This document shows, in pieces, positions 34,718 through 43,442 of a stretch of 64,000 nucleotides of DNA. The position numbers and the translations under genes are program-made. Numbering within the stretch: position 1 is the stretch's first letter; every line of letters starts with the position of its first letter. The notes under the pieces were generated by a model. It was not told the DNA's origin. It saw only the letters and a list, made by a program, of their open reading frames with translations, and ran no database searches. The stretch spans positions 558,001-622,000 of the forward strand of contig OZ245731.1 in assembly GCA_965227155.1 (NCBI GenBank), written 5' to 3'. The DNA comes from UBA6059 sp965227155 (GTDB lineage: Bacteria > Bacteroidota > Bacteroidia > Cytophagales > Cyclobacteriaceae).

Positions 34718-37117
34718 ATGAAATTCAAGTATTTATACACTTGTATATTTTTCTTTACGTATGCTATTGCTTTTGCTCAAAATAATCAGCTTTATGAGCT
34801 AACCGGCACCATCACAGACACCAATAATGAAGCTCTTCCCTTTGTGACGGTTACGATATTTACTGCTAATGACAGCACTTTGGTAAATGGAGCTATCACT
34901 GATATCAACGGCACCTTTACGTTAAAAGCAGCCGCAGGTGAATATAGTATGGCTGTGCGCAGTATAGGTTTTTTACAAAAAGACATCCCCCTGATCGAAC
35001 TGTCTGGCAACAAAAATATTGGTCCAATATCGCTGGAAGAAGATGTAAAAACACTCGACGAAGTGGTAGTGCAGGCGGATAAAAGTCAGATGGAGCTTTC
35101 TCTTGACAAACGCACCTTCAATGTAGGTAAGGACATGAGCAATATGGGTGGTACTGCGGCTGATATTTTGGATAACATCCCAGCTGTTTCGGTGGATATC
35201 GAAGGCAATGTGTCTTTGAGGGGTAGCAATAATGTGCAAATACTCATTGATGGAAAACCCTCAGGCTTGCTTGGCATAGATGGGTCCAGTGGTTTGAGGC
35301 AATTGCAGGGCAATATCATCGAAAAAGTGGAAGTAATTACCAACCCATCAGCCCGCTATGATGCTGAAGGCTCGGGAGGCATACTGAATATCGTCCTCAA
35401 AAAAGACAAAGAAAAAGGAATCAATGGCAGTTTTGATGTAACTACAGGATACCCCGACAACCATGCTGTAAGTGCCAACATAAACCTTCGCAGAAAGTGG
35501 ATCAACTTCTTCGTGAATTATGCGGTGAACTATCGCAAAACACCTGGCGGCGGCATCTCTGAGCAGCAGTTTTTCCTGGAAGACAGCACCTTTTATACCA
35601 ACAGGGATCGCACGCGAGAGCGGGGTGGTATATCCAACACCATCCGTACCGGTATGGATATTTACATCAATCCTAAAAACAGCTTCACAGCATCCTTGAT
35701 CTATCGTAAATCAGATCAGGATAACAATGGCCGCATCATTTATCAGGATTTATCCGAAACGCTTGAAGAAATAAATAGAACCGTTCGGAACGATAATGAA
35801 AATGAGCTGGAGGATAATTTTGAATTCGACCTCAGCTACAAAAAGACTTTTAGCAATAAAGGCCATATTCTCACTGCTGATATCCAATTCAGGGAAAGCG
35901 ACGAAATAGAATCATCGGATTTTGAAGAAACCTATTCTAACAGCGAGCAAATGCTCATTCAGCGATCCTCGAATAATGAAGGCAATCGTAATATCCTGAC
36001 CCAGGCTGATTATGTGTACCCATTCTCACAAAAAGGCAAACTAGAAGCAGGTTACCGGGGTACCCTGCGCACCATTACTAACAACTTTATAGTAGAAGAG
36101 CAAAACGATATGGGTGATTTTGAAACCATCGAATCCCTAACCAACAACTTTGTGTACGATGAAAATATTTATGCTTTCTACTTCATTGTTGGCAATAAGA
36201 TTAAAAAATATTCCTATCAGGTTGGCTTACGAAGTGAAACAACTGATATCCGCACAGACTTGAAAGAGACCAATGAGGTCAATGAAAAGAATTATACGGA
36301 TTTCTTCCCCAGTGCTTTTTTCACTTATGACCTCACAGAGTCCGGTTCAATTCAGGCAAGCTATAGCCGTAGGCTGCGCAGGCCCAGGTTCTGGGATCTT
36401 AACCCATTTTTCACTTTTAGTGACGCCAGAAATATTCGTACAGGAAACCCCGACCTTGACCCGGAATACACCAATTCGTTCGAGCTTGGTTATTTGAAAA
36501 ACTTCAAAGCCTCTAATTTTTATGTTGGCACTTATTATCGACGGTCCACCGGAGAAATAGAGCGGGTGTCTTATGTAGAAGACGATGGGATTACCTACAC
36601 TTTACCAGTAAATCTCTCTGTAGAGAATTCATATGGTATGGAAATCAATGGCAGCATTGAGTTTAACGGATGGTGGAAAGCCAACGCCAATATCAATATA
36701 TTCGGATCACAGACCAATGGCACTTTCCAGGATCAGGTTTTTGATTTTCAGGCATTCACCTGGAGATCCAGAATTGTCAATCAAATAAAAATTAAAGAGG
36801 TCTGGAATACGCAGTTAAGTCTTGACTACCGGGCACCTCAGAACATTGCTCAGGGAAAAAGACTATCAATAACCAGCATTGACCTTGGCGTAAATCGTGA
36901 TATCCTTAGCGACAAAGCTACCATCGGATTCAGCGTAAGGGACTTGTTGAACAAAAGAATCAGAAGATCGGAAACAAGGGGTGAAAATTTCTATAACTAT
37001 GATGAGTTCCAGTGGCGAGCCCGACAGTTTTTGGTGAATTTCACCTATCGATTAAACCAGAAAAAACAACGAAAAGGCGGAAGAGGGCGAAATGATTATG
37101 ATGATGATGAATTTTAA
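34718..37117 (+). CDS. TonB-dependent receptor, outer membrane beta-barrel family
   Basis: A 799-residue outer-membrane protein. The signal peptide ends AIAFAQ. A carboxypeptidase-regulatory-like domain spans about residues 27-110 (LTGTITDTNNEALPFVTVTI), followed by a plug domain with DILDNIPAVSVDIEGNVSLR and NPSARYDAEGSGGILNIVLK, then a long barrel. The C-terminal tail is basic and then acidic (KKQRKGGRGRNDYDDDEF). It lacks a SusD partner. This subgroup, with a C-terminal 'outer membrane beta-barrel' region, is common in Bacteroidota; the ligand is unknown. H-NOX starts 36 bases later. Confidence 0.88.
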   Translation: MKFKYLYTCIFFFTYAIAFAQNNQLYELTGTITDTNNEALPFVTVTIFTANDSTLVNGAITDINGTFTLKAAAGEYSMAVRSIGFLQKDIPLIELSGNKNIGPISLEEDVKTLDEVVVQADKSQMELSLDKRTFNVGKDMSNMGGTAADILDNIPAVSVDIEGNVSLRGSNNVQILIDGKPSGLLGIDGSSGLRQLQGNIIEKVEVITNPSARYDAEGSGGILNIVLKKDKEKGINGSFDVTTGYPDNHAVSANINLRRKWINFFVNYAVNYRKTPGGGISEQQFFLEDSTFYTNRDRTRERGGISNTIRTGMDIYINPKNSFTASLIYRKSDQDNNGRIIYQDLSETLEEINRTVRNDNENELEDNFEFDLSYKKTFSNKGHILTADIQFRESDEIESSDFEETYSNSEQMLIQRSSNNEGNRNILTQADYVYPFSQKGKLEAGYRGTLRTITNNFIVEEQNDMGDFETIESLTNNFVYDENIYAFYFIVGNKIKKYSYQVGLRSETTDIRTDLKETNEVNEKNYTDFFPSAFFTYDLTESGSIQASYSRRLRRPRFWDLNPFFTFSDARNIRTGNPDLDPEYTNSFELGYLKNFKASNFYVGTYYRRSTGEIERVSYVEDDGITYTLPVNLSVENSYGMEINGSIEFNGWWKANANINIFGSQTNGTFQDQVFDFQAFTWRSRIVNQIKIKEVWNTQLSLDYRAPQNIAQGKRLSITSIDLGVNRDILSDKATIGFSVRDLLNKRIRRSETRGENFYNYDEFQWRARQFLVNFTYRLNQKKQRKGGRGRNDYDDDEF

Positions 37118-37152
37118 TTATTTTTATAGTCAAATCATTTAATCAGCTAGCT

Positions 37153-37728
37153 ATGAAAGGAACAATTCACTTCTGTCTTGAGGAGCTTGTCCTCAAAAAA
37201 TATGGTGATGAGGTATGGGCTAAATGTCTCAACCTCATGGGTTACGAAGAAGATCACTCATTTGATCTTGCCATTCGCGATGATATCGACGAAAATGAAA
37301 GTATTCAGCTTTTTCTAAAAGCAGCCGAAGCTGCCAATGTTTCTGTGCCGCAAATTTTTGACGATTTTGGCGAACATTGGTGCTGCGATTATGCACCGAA
37401 GGTCTATGGCGCATTTTTTCAGGGGTCAGACAATACCAAAGAGGCTTTGCTCAACCTGGATTGGGTGCATAGTGTAGTGACCCGCAAAATAAAGAATGCA
37501 CATCCGCCACGCTTCCAATACAATCAGCCATCAGATAATGTGCTGGAAATTCAGTACAATTCAGATCGGAACCTCCTTGACCTGTTTATCTCGCTCATAA
37601 AGGGATTGAACAAAAAATATGGGGACCACAGTAAAATCGAAAAGCTATCTGATAAAAAGATAAGGCTCACCTTTGGTGTGGAAGAAACTGAGGTGGTAGA
37701 TCTGACCAAAGAAATGGTTAAGAGCTAA
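37153..37728 (+). CDS. H-NOX heme nitric-oxide/oxygen binding protein
   Basis: A 191-residue stand-alone H-NOX domain, which binds heme and senses NO (or O2) in the cytosol. The start MKGTIHFCLEELV, the HWCCDYAPKVYG region, the proximal heme ligand His106 in NLDWVHSVV, and the propionate-binding YNSDR (Tyr135, Ser137, Arg139; family motif YxSxR) are all present. Most bacterial H-NOX genes lie beside a histidine kinase or diguanylate cyclase; here the neighbours are a TonB receptor, a lipoprotein of unknown function and a Crp/Fnr regulator. No distal Tyr typical of O2-binding types can be fixed by eye, so NO is the more likely ligand. Confidence 0.92.
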   Translation: MKGTIHFCLEELVLKKYGDEVWAKCLNLMGYEEDHSFDLAIRDDIDENESIQLFLKAAEAANVSVPQIFDDFGEHWCCDYAPKVYGAFFQGSDNTKEALLNLDWVHSVVTRKIKNAHPPRFQYNQPSDNVLEIQYNSDRNLLDLFISLIKGLNKKYGDHSKIEKLSDKKIRLTFGVEETEVVDLTKEMVKS

Positions 37729-37885
37729 CTCCTCCTGAATTTCATTGCGATGGTTCAATTGATAAATTGCGGCAGATTATTCTAAAGCAAAACTTAATAT
37801 GGTTTTGCAGCATTGAATTATTATGTCTTTAAGTAAAGGTCAAAGCGATCAGAAACTCTGGGATTGATTTATCAGTTGAAGTGGT

Positions 37886-38761
37886 ATGGGTTTATACAAA
37901 AGCATTTACGGGACAATCATAAGCGCTCTGTTTTTGATATCCTGCCAAAATCAGGAAAAGACTGATAGCATACCTCCGGAAAGTCCCTATTTTAACAATC
38001 AGTGGGCCAATAATAAGCTCTGGGATGATGGGCTGGCAGAAGTGGCTATTTATGAAGCTACACGGAACATCTATGGGAAAAGCAGATCCTTTGATTATGT
38101 CTATGTTGCGGTAAAAGAGGTTTTCAATGAGGAGTTTCAAGTGAAAACCGATGACTACAACCGAGAGGATTTATTTGATGTCATCAAAGTGAACAAGTTT
38201 GCTGATATCCCGACTGAAAACTATCCCTACCATTTTCTCACCAGTGTTTTCTTTAAACGTCAGCAGCCACATGCAGTACACAAACTCACCAACTCCTCAC
38301 AGGAATGGTGCGGACTTACCACCAAAAGCTTCCTGAGCAACAGTCAGGGATATAAGTACGAGTGGATTAGCTACTGGGACGGACAGGGCAATGGAGCATC
38401 TAAAGTGGCCTCAGCCATGTTTGAAGATCAGCTCAGCTATAGTTTGAGAGCATTGAAGTTTGAGGAAGGTCTGTCATTTGATATTGATATTTACCCAAGC
38501 CAGGTAACTTCCAAGGCCTCTCCTATGGAAATGAAAAAGGCAAGCATAACTATCCAAAAAGACCAACTTGTAGATAGCGTAATGCAATCGTACAATCAGG
38601 TTTGGCGGGTGAATCTTACCTACAAGGAAACCGGTAATCAAATCAAATATTGGTTTTCCGGCGATTATCCCAATTACTTATTGCAAATGGAGGCGTGGGA
38701 TGGTCGCAAATTGAAACTTAAAGAACTCAGCCGGTACGCTTACTGGGGAAATAGAAACTAA
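37886..38761 (+). CDS. Conserved Bacteroidota lipoprotein of unknown function
   Basis: A 291-residue lipoprotein with lipobox LISC (Cys20). Sequence features recalling a Bacteroidota family often mislabelled 'septum formation inhibitor Maf' in databases are AEVAIYEATRNIYGKSRSF, VNKFADIPTENYPYHFLTSV, and the conserved SSQEWCGLTTKSF followed by YEWISYWDGQGNG. The true Maf pyrophosphatase motifs are absent. The C-terminal half is beta-rich. It lies 157 bases after H-NOX and converges on the Crp/Fnr gene with a four-base overlap. Function unknown. Confidence 0.75.
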   Translation: MGLYKSIYGTIISALFLISCQNQEKTDSIPPESPYFNNQWANNKLWDDGLAEVAIYEATRNIYGKSRSFDYVYVAVKEVFNEEFQVKTDDYNREDLFDVIKVNKFADIPTENYPYHFLTSVFFKRQQPHAVHKLTNSSQEWCGLTTKSFLSNSQGYKYEWISYWDGQGNGASKVASAMFEDQLSYSLRALKFEEGLSFDIDIYPSQVTSKASPMEMKKASITIQKDQLVDSVMQSYNQVWRVNLTYKETGNQIKYWFSGDYPNYLLQMEAWDGRKLKLKELSRYAYWGNRN

Positions 38762-39438
38762 GCCAGCTTATCCATATCCCTGATTAATATCCTGCGTCGA
38801 TCAAAAGTAAGGATATTATTTTCCCGCAGTTCGTTCAAAATAGTGGTGACAGTCTGGCGGCTGGTTCCCGTAAGGCTTGCAATATCCTTGTGTGTAAAAT
38901 GGCTTTTAACCATCGTTTCGAACCCAACCTTTTGGCCTTTCTCCATTGCCAAATCCTTTATGAATTCTATAACCCGCGTACGTGCATCCTTAAATACCAG
39001 GGATTCAATTTTCCGCTCCACCTTCCTCAACCTCAGCCCCATTAATTTGAAGATCTTCAGGTTGAGCGGTGTGTTTTCTTTCATGAGCTGCTGCATGTCC
39101 TGTATGGTCATAGGACAGACGATGGTTTTGGGATCAAGAGCTACAGCATAATCCGACCTTCTTTCCTCCCCTGCCAGGGCCATCTCACCAAAAATCTCAC
39201 CCTTGGTAAGTATCGCCTTTACGATTTCTTTTCCATCAGCCGTCTGACTGGCAATTTTGACCCTACCATCCGAGATCATGTAAATATGGGAGGAAGCATC
39301 ATCCGTGAAATAGATATAATCCCCTTTTTGGTAATGATCGAATTTATGCGTTTCTGCCATGTGGGGCACCTTATGTGGGCAGAGCAACTCATAAAGATCC
39401 ACCTTTTCAAAATACCAAATCGAACTTTGCTCACTCAT
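38758..39438 (-). CDS. Crp/Fnr family transcriptional regulator
   Basis: A 226-residue DNA-binding protein. The N-terminal cyclic-nucleotide-like domain (YFTDDASSHIYMISDGRVKI, then KGEIFGEMALAGEERRSDYA) precedes a dimer helix and a winged helix with recognition helix FTHKDIASLTGTSRQTVTTI. No cluster of N-terminal cysteines of the Fnr 4Fe-4S type is present, so it is not an oxygen sensor of that kind. Neighbouring heme, copper and cytochrome genes make a respiratory regulon possible. On the minus strand upstream a TGTATTTG resembles the -7 consensus. Confidence 0.9.
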   Translation of the reverse strand: MSEQSSIWYFEKVDLYELLCPHKVPHMAETHKFDHYQKGDYIYFTDDASSHIYMISDGRVKIASQTADGKEIVKAILTKGEIFGEMALAGEERRSDYAVALDPKTIVCPMTIQDMQQLMKENTPLNLKIFKLMGLRLRKVERKIESLVFKDARTRVIEFIKDLAMEKGQKVGFETMVKSHFTHKDIASLTGTSRQTVTTILNELRENNILTFDRRRILIRDMDKLA

Positions 39439-39519
39439 GATTTCCGGATGAATAATTATTTGGTGAAATTATCAAATACAAACAGCATATTGCACTTCTG
39501 AATTCCCTTAAAGTCAAAA

Positions 39520-40314
39520 ATGGATTTTCTTCATTTAACACAAATCATTATTTACCCGGTAAAAGGTCTGCCCGGTATTAATTTGCAGGAGGCATATTGC
39601 GAACAGCGTGGTTTAGCTCAAGACCGAAGGTGGGTCATTGTGGATGCAAAAAACAGGTTCATCAGCCAGCGGGAATATCCACAATTAACCCAATTTTCAA
39701 TTGCACCATCTATAGGCGGTTATGCAATAAAGCATGCTAATGCAACCATTGAACTGCCAGTATCTATAGATGCGGGTGAACGGTGCGCAATTACAATCTG
39801 GGACGATGAAGTGGCTGCCGTTACGGCACCAGCACCCATCAATGCCTGGTTTAGCGAACAGCTTAAGATCGACTGCAAACTATGCTATATGGATGCAGCC
39901 GCAGTACGCAAAGCAGACCCTGATTTTGCAATGCATGATGAAGGAGTAAGTTTTGCTGATGGTTTTCCCTACCTAATTATTGGGGAAGCTTCCCTGGAAT
40001 TGCTGAATAGCAAATTGGATGAGCTATTATATATGAACCGCTTTAGACCCAACCTGGTTTTCGCAGGTGGCTACCCGCATCAGGAGGATGACCTCAGAGC
40101 ATTCAGCATAGGTCAGGTACATTTCTATGGAGTAAAACCATGTGCACGCTGCGTAGTGACCACTATCGATCAGGAAAAAGGTACCAATGGGAAAGAGCCG
40201 CTCAAAACATTAGCTACCTATCGTAAGGTAGGTTCGAAAATCAAATTTGGCATGAACGTCCTTTCAAAAAACGAAGGTACAATACGCATTGGTGATCGGC
40301 TTGAAATGCGCTAG
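39520..40314 (+). CDS. MOSC domain-containing protein
   Basis: A 264-residue cytosolic protein with an N-terminal MOSC beta-barrel (IIYPVKGLPGINLQEAYCEQ, then GLAQDRRWVIVDAKNR) and a C-terminal MOSC domain (MNRFRPNLVFAGGYPHQEDD). The strictly conserved cysteine lies in KPCARCVVTTIDQEKGT. Proteins of this type (YcbX, mARC) bind molybdenum cofactor and reduce N-hydroxylated bases. It is divergent from the Crp/Fnr gene, and hemJ follows after about 20 bases. Confidence 0.9.
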   Translation: MDFLHLTQIIIYPVKGLPGINLQEAYCEQRGLAQDRRWVIVDAKNRFISQREYPQLTQFSIAPSIGGYAIKHANATIELPVSIDAGERCAITIWDDEVAAVTAPAPINAWFSEQLKIDCKLCYMDAAAVRKADPDFAMHDEGVSFADGFPYLIIGEASLELLNSKLDELLYMNRFRPNLVFAGGYPHQEDDLRAFSIGQVHFYGVKPCARCVVTTIDQEKGTNGKEPLKTLATYRKVGSKIKFGMNVLSKNEGTIRIGDRLEMR

Positions 40315-40334
40315 TTCCATTACCTTTGCCCGCC

Positions 40335-40877
40335 ATGCAATACCTCTACATCAAAGCCTTACACATCATCTTTGTGGTGACCTGGTTTGCCGGGCTGTTC
40401 TACATTTTCAGATTATACATTTACCACACAGAAGCAAACGGTAAGGAAGAACCGGAAAAGGGTATCCTGAGCAAACAGCTTTTGATCATGGAAAAGAGGC
40501 TCATGTATATCATCACCTGGCCTTCAGCCGTACTCACCTATATATTTGGTTTTTGGCTGGTTACCATTCTCAATGCCTGGGCTCAGCCGTGGATGTCACT
40601 AAAATTTGCCTTTATTATCCTCCTAACGCTATACCAGCTTTATGCTCAGCGGCTTCTAAATCAACTCAACAAGGGCATTTTCAAAAAAAGTTCCTTTCAA
40701 CTGAGGCTTTGGAATGAAGGTGCAACTGTGATCCTAATTGCTGTGGTTTTTATTGTGGTTTTTAAAGATACATTAAGCTGGATTTGGGGAATTATCGGCA
40801 TCTTTTTGGTTGTTCTTATGCTGATGTTGGCAGTTCGATTGTACAAAAAAGTAAGAGAAAAGAATGAAAAAGACTGA
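40335..40877 (+). CDS. hemJ: Protoporphyrinogen IX oxidase HemJ
   Basis: A 180-residue membrane protein from ATG 40335 (MQYLYIKALHIIFVV). Four to five helices carry the essential His10 in KALHIIFVVTWFAGLFY and the lysine in WMSLKFAFIILLTLYQ; the family hallmark FYIFRLYIYH is also present. HemJ oxidises protoporphyrinogen IX in heme synthesis and replaces HemG/HemY in many bacteria. It overlaps the SCO gene by 14 bases, linking heme supply to oxidase assembly. Confidence 0.85.
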   Translation: MQYLYIKALHIIFVVTWFAGLFYIFRLYIYHTEANGKEEPEKGILSKQLLIMEKRLMYIITWPSAVLTYIFGFWLVTILNAWAQPWMSLKFAFIILLTLYQLYAQRLLNQLNKGIFKKSSFQLRLWNEGATVILIAVVFIVVFKDTLSWIWGIIGIFLVVLMLMLAVRLYKKVREKNEKD

Positions 40878-41505
40878 TTACATATTGATAATGATTTTGG
40901 CAGCATTTTCTGCCTGTATTCCAGAAACAAAAGAACAGAAACTCCCCATCCTTGGCCGACAGGAAATTGTAGAGCGCATAGAGGATGGGAAAGTTTTTTA
41001 CGATACGGTGGCCCATACCATTGACAATTTTGCGTTTGTCAATCAGGATTCTTCATTGGTGACCAATGAAACATTCAAGGACAAAGTCTATGTTGCAGAT
41101 TTTTTCTTTACCACCTGCCCCACCATATGCCCAAAAATGAAAAAGGAAATGCTTAGGGTATATGACAAATACAAAGACAATCCCAATGTGGCTATTCTTA
41201 GCCATACCATAGACCCTACTTACGATACCGTGGGGCTGTTGAAAAACTATGCTGAGCGATTGGGGGTTTCTTCCAACACCTGGCATTTTGTGACCGGAGA
41301 TAAGGATGAAATCTATGAAATTGGCGAATCAAGCTACATGGTGACGGCCGGAGAGGATGCCAACGAGCCCGGTGGTTTTATTCATAGTGGTGCTTTTCTG
41401 TTGGTGGACAAACAGCGTAGGGTTCGTGGTGTTTATGATGGTACAGTCTCCGACCAGGTAGATATCCTGATGAAGGATATTGATAGGCTTCTAAAAGAAT
41501 CTTGA
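40864..41505 (+). CDS. SCO family copper chaperone/redox protein
   Basis: A 213-residue periplasmic lipoprotein (lipobox FSAC, Cys18) with a thioredoxin-like fold. The copper motif CPTIC (Cys85, Cys89) and distal ligand His174 in GFIHSGAF are present. SCO proteins deliver copper to the CuA centre of cytochrome c oxidase or act in its redox assembly. It starts within the last codons of hemJ. The oxidase genes themselves are not in the window. Confidence 0.93.
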   Translation: MKKTDYILIMILAAFSACIPETKEQKLPILGRQEIVERIEDGKVFYDTVAHTIDNFAFVNQDSSLVTNETFKDKVYVADFFFTTCPTICPKMKKEMLRVYDKYKDNPNVAILSHTIDPTYDTVGLLKNYAERLGVSSNTWHFVTGDKDEIYEIGESSYMVTAGEDANEPGGFIHSGAFLLVDKQRRVRGVYDGTVSDQVDILMKDIDRLLKES

Positions 41506-41509
41506 ATAG

Positions 41510-41630
41510 CGTCTGCCCAAAATTTCCGATATCTTCGTTACGCTTGTTTAGGCAAATGATCATTTACAATAGTAAACTCACATTTACCTAAACTTCGCAA
41601 GCCTCGATCTCGAAAATTCTGATTCAGACG
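41510..41630. repeat. Long imperfect inverted repeat between SCO and cytochrome c genes
   Basis: Arms of about 48 bases pair imperfectly around 41570. Outer ends are cgtctg (41510-41515) with cagacg (41625-41630). The best inner match is gtttaggcaaatg (41546-41558) with catttacctaaac (41581-41593), 12 of 13. The DNA holds no gene. It resembles palindromic intergenic elements found in many Bacteroidota. Confidence 0.65.
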
Positions 41631-41690
41631 AACAAAAAATTGGAAATTAACTTTTATTCAAAATATGACTAATCATAAAGGAGGGCTGGT

Positions 41691-42275
41691 ATGAAAATTT
41701 GGCGGGGGGCGAGGTGGAATGTGCGTACGGAGCTTTCAAATTTTCTTGAGCTTTTTGTTACTTTTTGTGTCAAGACAAAAAGTAAAATAAGCTATCGACC
41801 ATATGGTATTTTAATCGTAGCCTCCTTAATCTGGGTAGTAACAATTATGACCCATTGCACTAGTAAAAAAGAAGGGGCTGAAGTAGACATCTACGAGGGC
41901 ATGGACATGCGCACCAAAGTACGCATGCGCCAATACATGGTGCAGGGCAAGCAACTATACGCCATCCATTGCCAAAACTGCCACGGCGAAGATGGCAAAG
42001 GGCTTGGTGAACTCATTCCACCCCTTGCAAAAGCCGATTACCTGATGGAGGATGTCAATAGGGCTATTTGCATCACCCAAAATGGACAACAAGGCTATAT
42101 TATGGTCAATGGTAAGGAGTACAATCAGCCCATGCCGGCACATTATGACCTCAAACCGCTAGAGATCGCTGAAATCATCACCTACATCACCAATGCCTGG
42201 GGGAATAAATCAGGGATTCATGAGGTGAAGGAGGTTGAAGGAGTTTTGGGAAGTTGTGAGGGTAGTAGTTATTAG
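41691..42275 (+). CDS. Monoheme cytochrome c, membrane-anchored or secreted
   Basis: A class I cytochrome c. The heme motif CQNCH is at residues 94-98 of the long frame (HCQNCHGEDGKGLGEL), and the distal Met lies in NQPMPAHYD, followed by EIAEIITYITNAWGN. The hydrophobic YGILIVASLIWVVTIMTHC could be a signal peptide or anchor with a poor lipobox at Cys56. The N-terminal 33 residues are translated from a palindromic repeat (41749-41793) and look unlike a natural leader. A strong purine-rich site, aaaggaggg, sits before the ATG at 41691, and I found no good ATG, GTG or TTG nearer the hydrophobic stretch. The start is therefore uncertain; the heme domain is not. Confidence 0.82.
   Translation: MKIWRGARWNVRTELSNFLELFVTFCVKTKSKISYRPYGILIVASLIWVVTIMTHCTSKKEGAEVDIYEGMDMRTKVRMRQYMVQGKQLYAIHCQNCHGEDGKGLGELIPPLAKADYLMEDVNRAICITQNGQQGYIMVNGKEYNQPMPAHYDLKPLEIAEIITYITNAWGNKSGIHEVKEVEGVLGSCEGSSY
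41749..41793. repeat. Palindromic repeat inside the cytochrome c 5' region
   Basis: Perfect 11-base arms ttactttttgt (41758-41768) and acaaaaagtaa (41775-41785) around loop gtcaag, with weaker pairing out to 41749 and 41793. The palindrome lies in frame in the 5' part of the cytochrome gene. Elements of this sequence type are scattered through Bacteroidota genomes. Confidence 0.7.
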
Positions 42276-42444
42276 GGAGTGGACGGTGCTGGTTCGAAAT
42301 GACACCTCATTTGCGTCACCTCGACTGTAGGGCTTTTTAGAAGGCCGGAGTGGAGAGCGGCCTGACCGGACGGTCGGGATGTCTTGCGAAAGTTGGGGTT
42401 TGAAGCAACTGTCGTCTGATACAACCTCTGTGCTTAAGTAAAAT

Positions 42445-42471
42445 AGCCATGCTGAAATAATCAACATGGCT
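42445..42471. terminator. Bidirectional hairpin terminator
   Basis: 11-base stem (agccatgctga 42445-42455 with tcaacatggct 42461-42471, one mismatch) and an aataa loop, between the convergent cytochrome c gene and the minus-strand gene ending at 42502. It is T-rich on both outer sides. Confidence 0.7.
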
Positions 42472-42501
42472 TTATAATATCATTTTGTTAAGTAAGTCGG
42501 A

Positions 42502-42981
42502 TTATTCTTCCTCTTCTTTAGGTAAGGTTGCATCCGACTCTGGACCCTCGAAAGTCAAAGCTTTTTCGGCACCAGCCAACGAGGTTTCCATATATTCCTT
42601 TACACTTTCCATATGCTCCTTCTGCTTATTCAGATAGGTCATTACATCCTCATGCGGCGTGCCATCTTCCATAATGGTAGGGTCAAAGCTACGCATCCAG
42701 CGCATCATAGCTTCTTCCGCGCCTGCAGTGGCGGTAAATGTCCTGCCATACTCCTGCAACCTTCCTAAAGCTGCAGAATCTAAACTTGCCGAATCAGGAA
42801 GCAAATACCTGTATCTGGCTTCCAGTTTTTTGCGTACTGCCCGTAGATCACTGATCATGGGCATAGCTTCATCATGAAGATCCATCACCTCATCACGCAA
42901 TTGCTCTCTTTGTTCTTTTTCCTGGTTACATGAGGTAAGTAATGCCATTACCACCCCAATGAAAAATAATATTCTCATCAT
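42502..42981 (-). CDS. Small conserved lipoprotein, unknown function
   Basis: A 159-residue lipoprotein with lipobox LTSC (Cys18 of the long form). The start could be either of two adjacent ATGs (42981 or 42978). The mature protein is helical and very charged: EKEQREQLRDEVMDLHDEAM, then ISDLRAVRKKLEARYRYL, a WMRSFDP motif and an acidic end (LPKEEEE). It has His and Met residues that could bind metal, but no defined site. Similar lipoproteins are common in Bacteroidota and unassigned. It is the last gene of the ABC/DUF3299 operon, four bases from its neighbour. Confidence 0.75.
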   Translation of the reverse strand: MMRILFFIGVVMALLTSCNQEKEQREQLRDEVMDLHDEAMPMISDLRAVRKKLEARYRYLLPDSASLDSAALGRLQEYGRTFTATAGAEEAMMRWMRSFDPTIMEDGTPHEDVMTYLNKQKEHMESVKEYMETSLAGAEKALTFEGPESDATLPKEEEE

Positions 42982-42985
42982 TCTA

Positions 42986-43438
42986 TTAGTTTGCCGGTCC
43001 TTCCATACGCGCGTCTTCCAGTATGTACATCAGCTGGTTGAAATCTGTATCGTTTAGCTTAAGCTTTCCCGTGACCTGAATGGCATTCGCCGTGTATTTA
43101 ATTGGTTCTTTTAGGTAAACTTCAGCTACAGATTCCGGCCCTCCTGAGCCACAAAAGAAGCATGCTGCAACTGGCAGCGAAGATATAATAATATGGTCAG
43201 GTTTAAACATGCCTTCGAAAGGAATTATATAGCCCGGTAAGGTTATTTCCTTTCCTTCCATGGCTCGAATGTCCTTCCCAAAAACTGGCACAAAAAGTTC
43301 CCCATACTCATCTTCGCTCTTTTCATAATCTACCTGAGCGAGCGTTTCCCAGTTGCGCGATGATAATGTTTCATTTTGAGCCTGACTTTGAAAAGACAAT
43401 GCTGTTATTAAGATTCCTACTATTACTAGTTGCTTCAT
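42986..43438 (-). CDS. DUF3299-like secreted protein
   Basis: A 150-residue periplasmic protein. The signal peptide ends QSQAQ. The conserved core contains GKEITLPGYIIPFE, then VAACFFCGSGGPESV, where a CxxC pair (Cys, Phe, Phe, Cys) lies beside PESVAEVYL, and VTGKLKLNDTDFNQ. DUF3299 proteins accompany the zinc-regulated ABC cluster (zrg) in Vibrio, and a metal or heme role has been guessed. Here too it lies beside an ABC permease and ATPase. The stop of the permease gene is five bases upstream. Confidence 0.8.
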   Translation of the reverse strand: MKQLVIVGILITALSFQSQAQNETLSSRNWETLAQVDYEKSEDEYGELFVPVFGKDIRAMEGKEITLPGYIIPFEGMFKPDHIIISSLPVAACFFCGSGGPESVAEVYLKEPIKYTANAIQVTGKLKLNDTDFNQLMYILEDARMEGPAN

Positions 43439-43442
43439 ATTT

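Noticed and set aside
37886..38761. Maf septum formation inhibitor
   Set aside because: Database labels of this type are not supported; Maf nucleotide-binding motifs are missing.
38758..39438. Oxygen-sensing Fnr with an iron-sulfur cluster
   Set aside because: The N-terminal cysteine cluster needed for a 4Fe-4S centre is absent.
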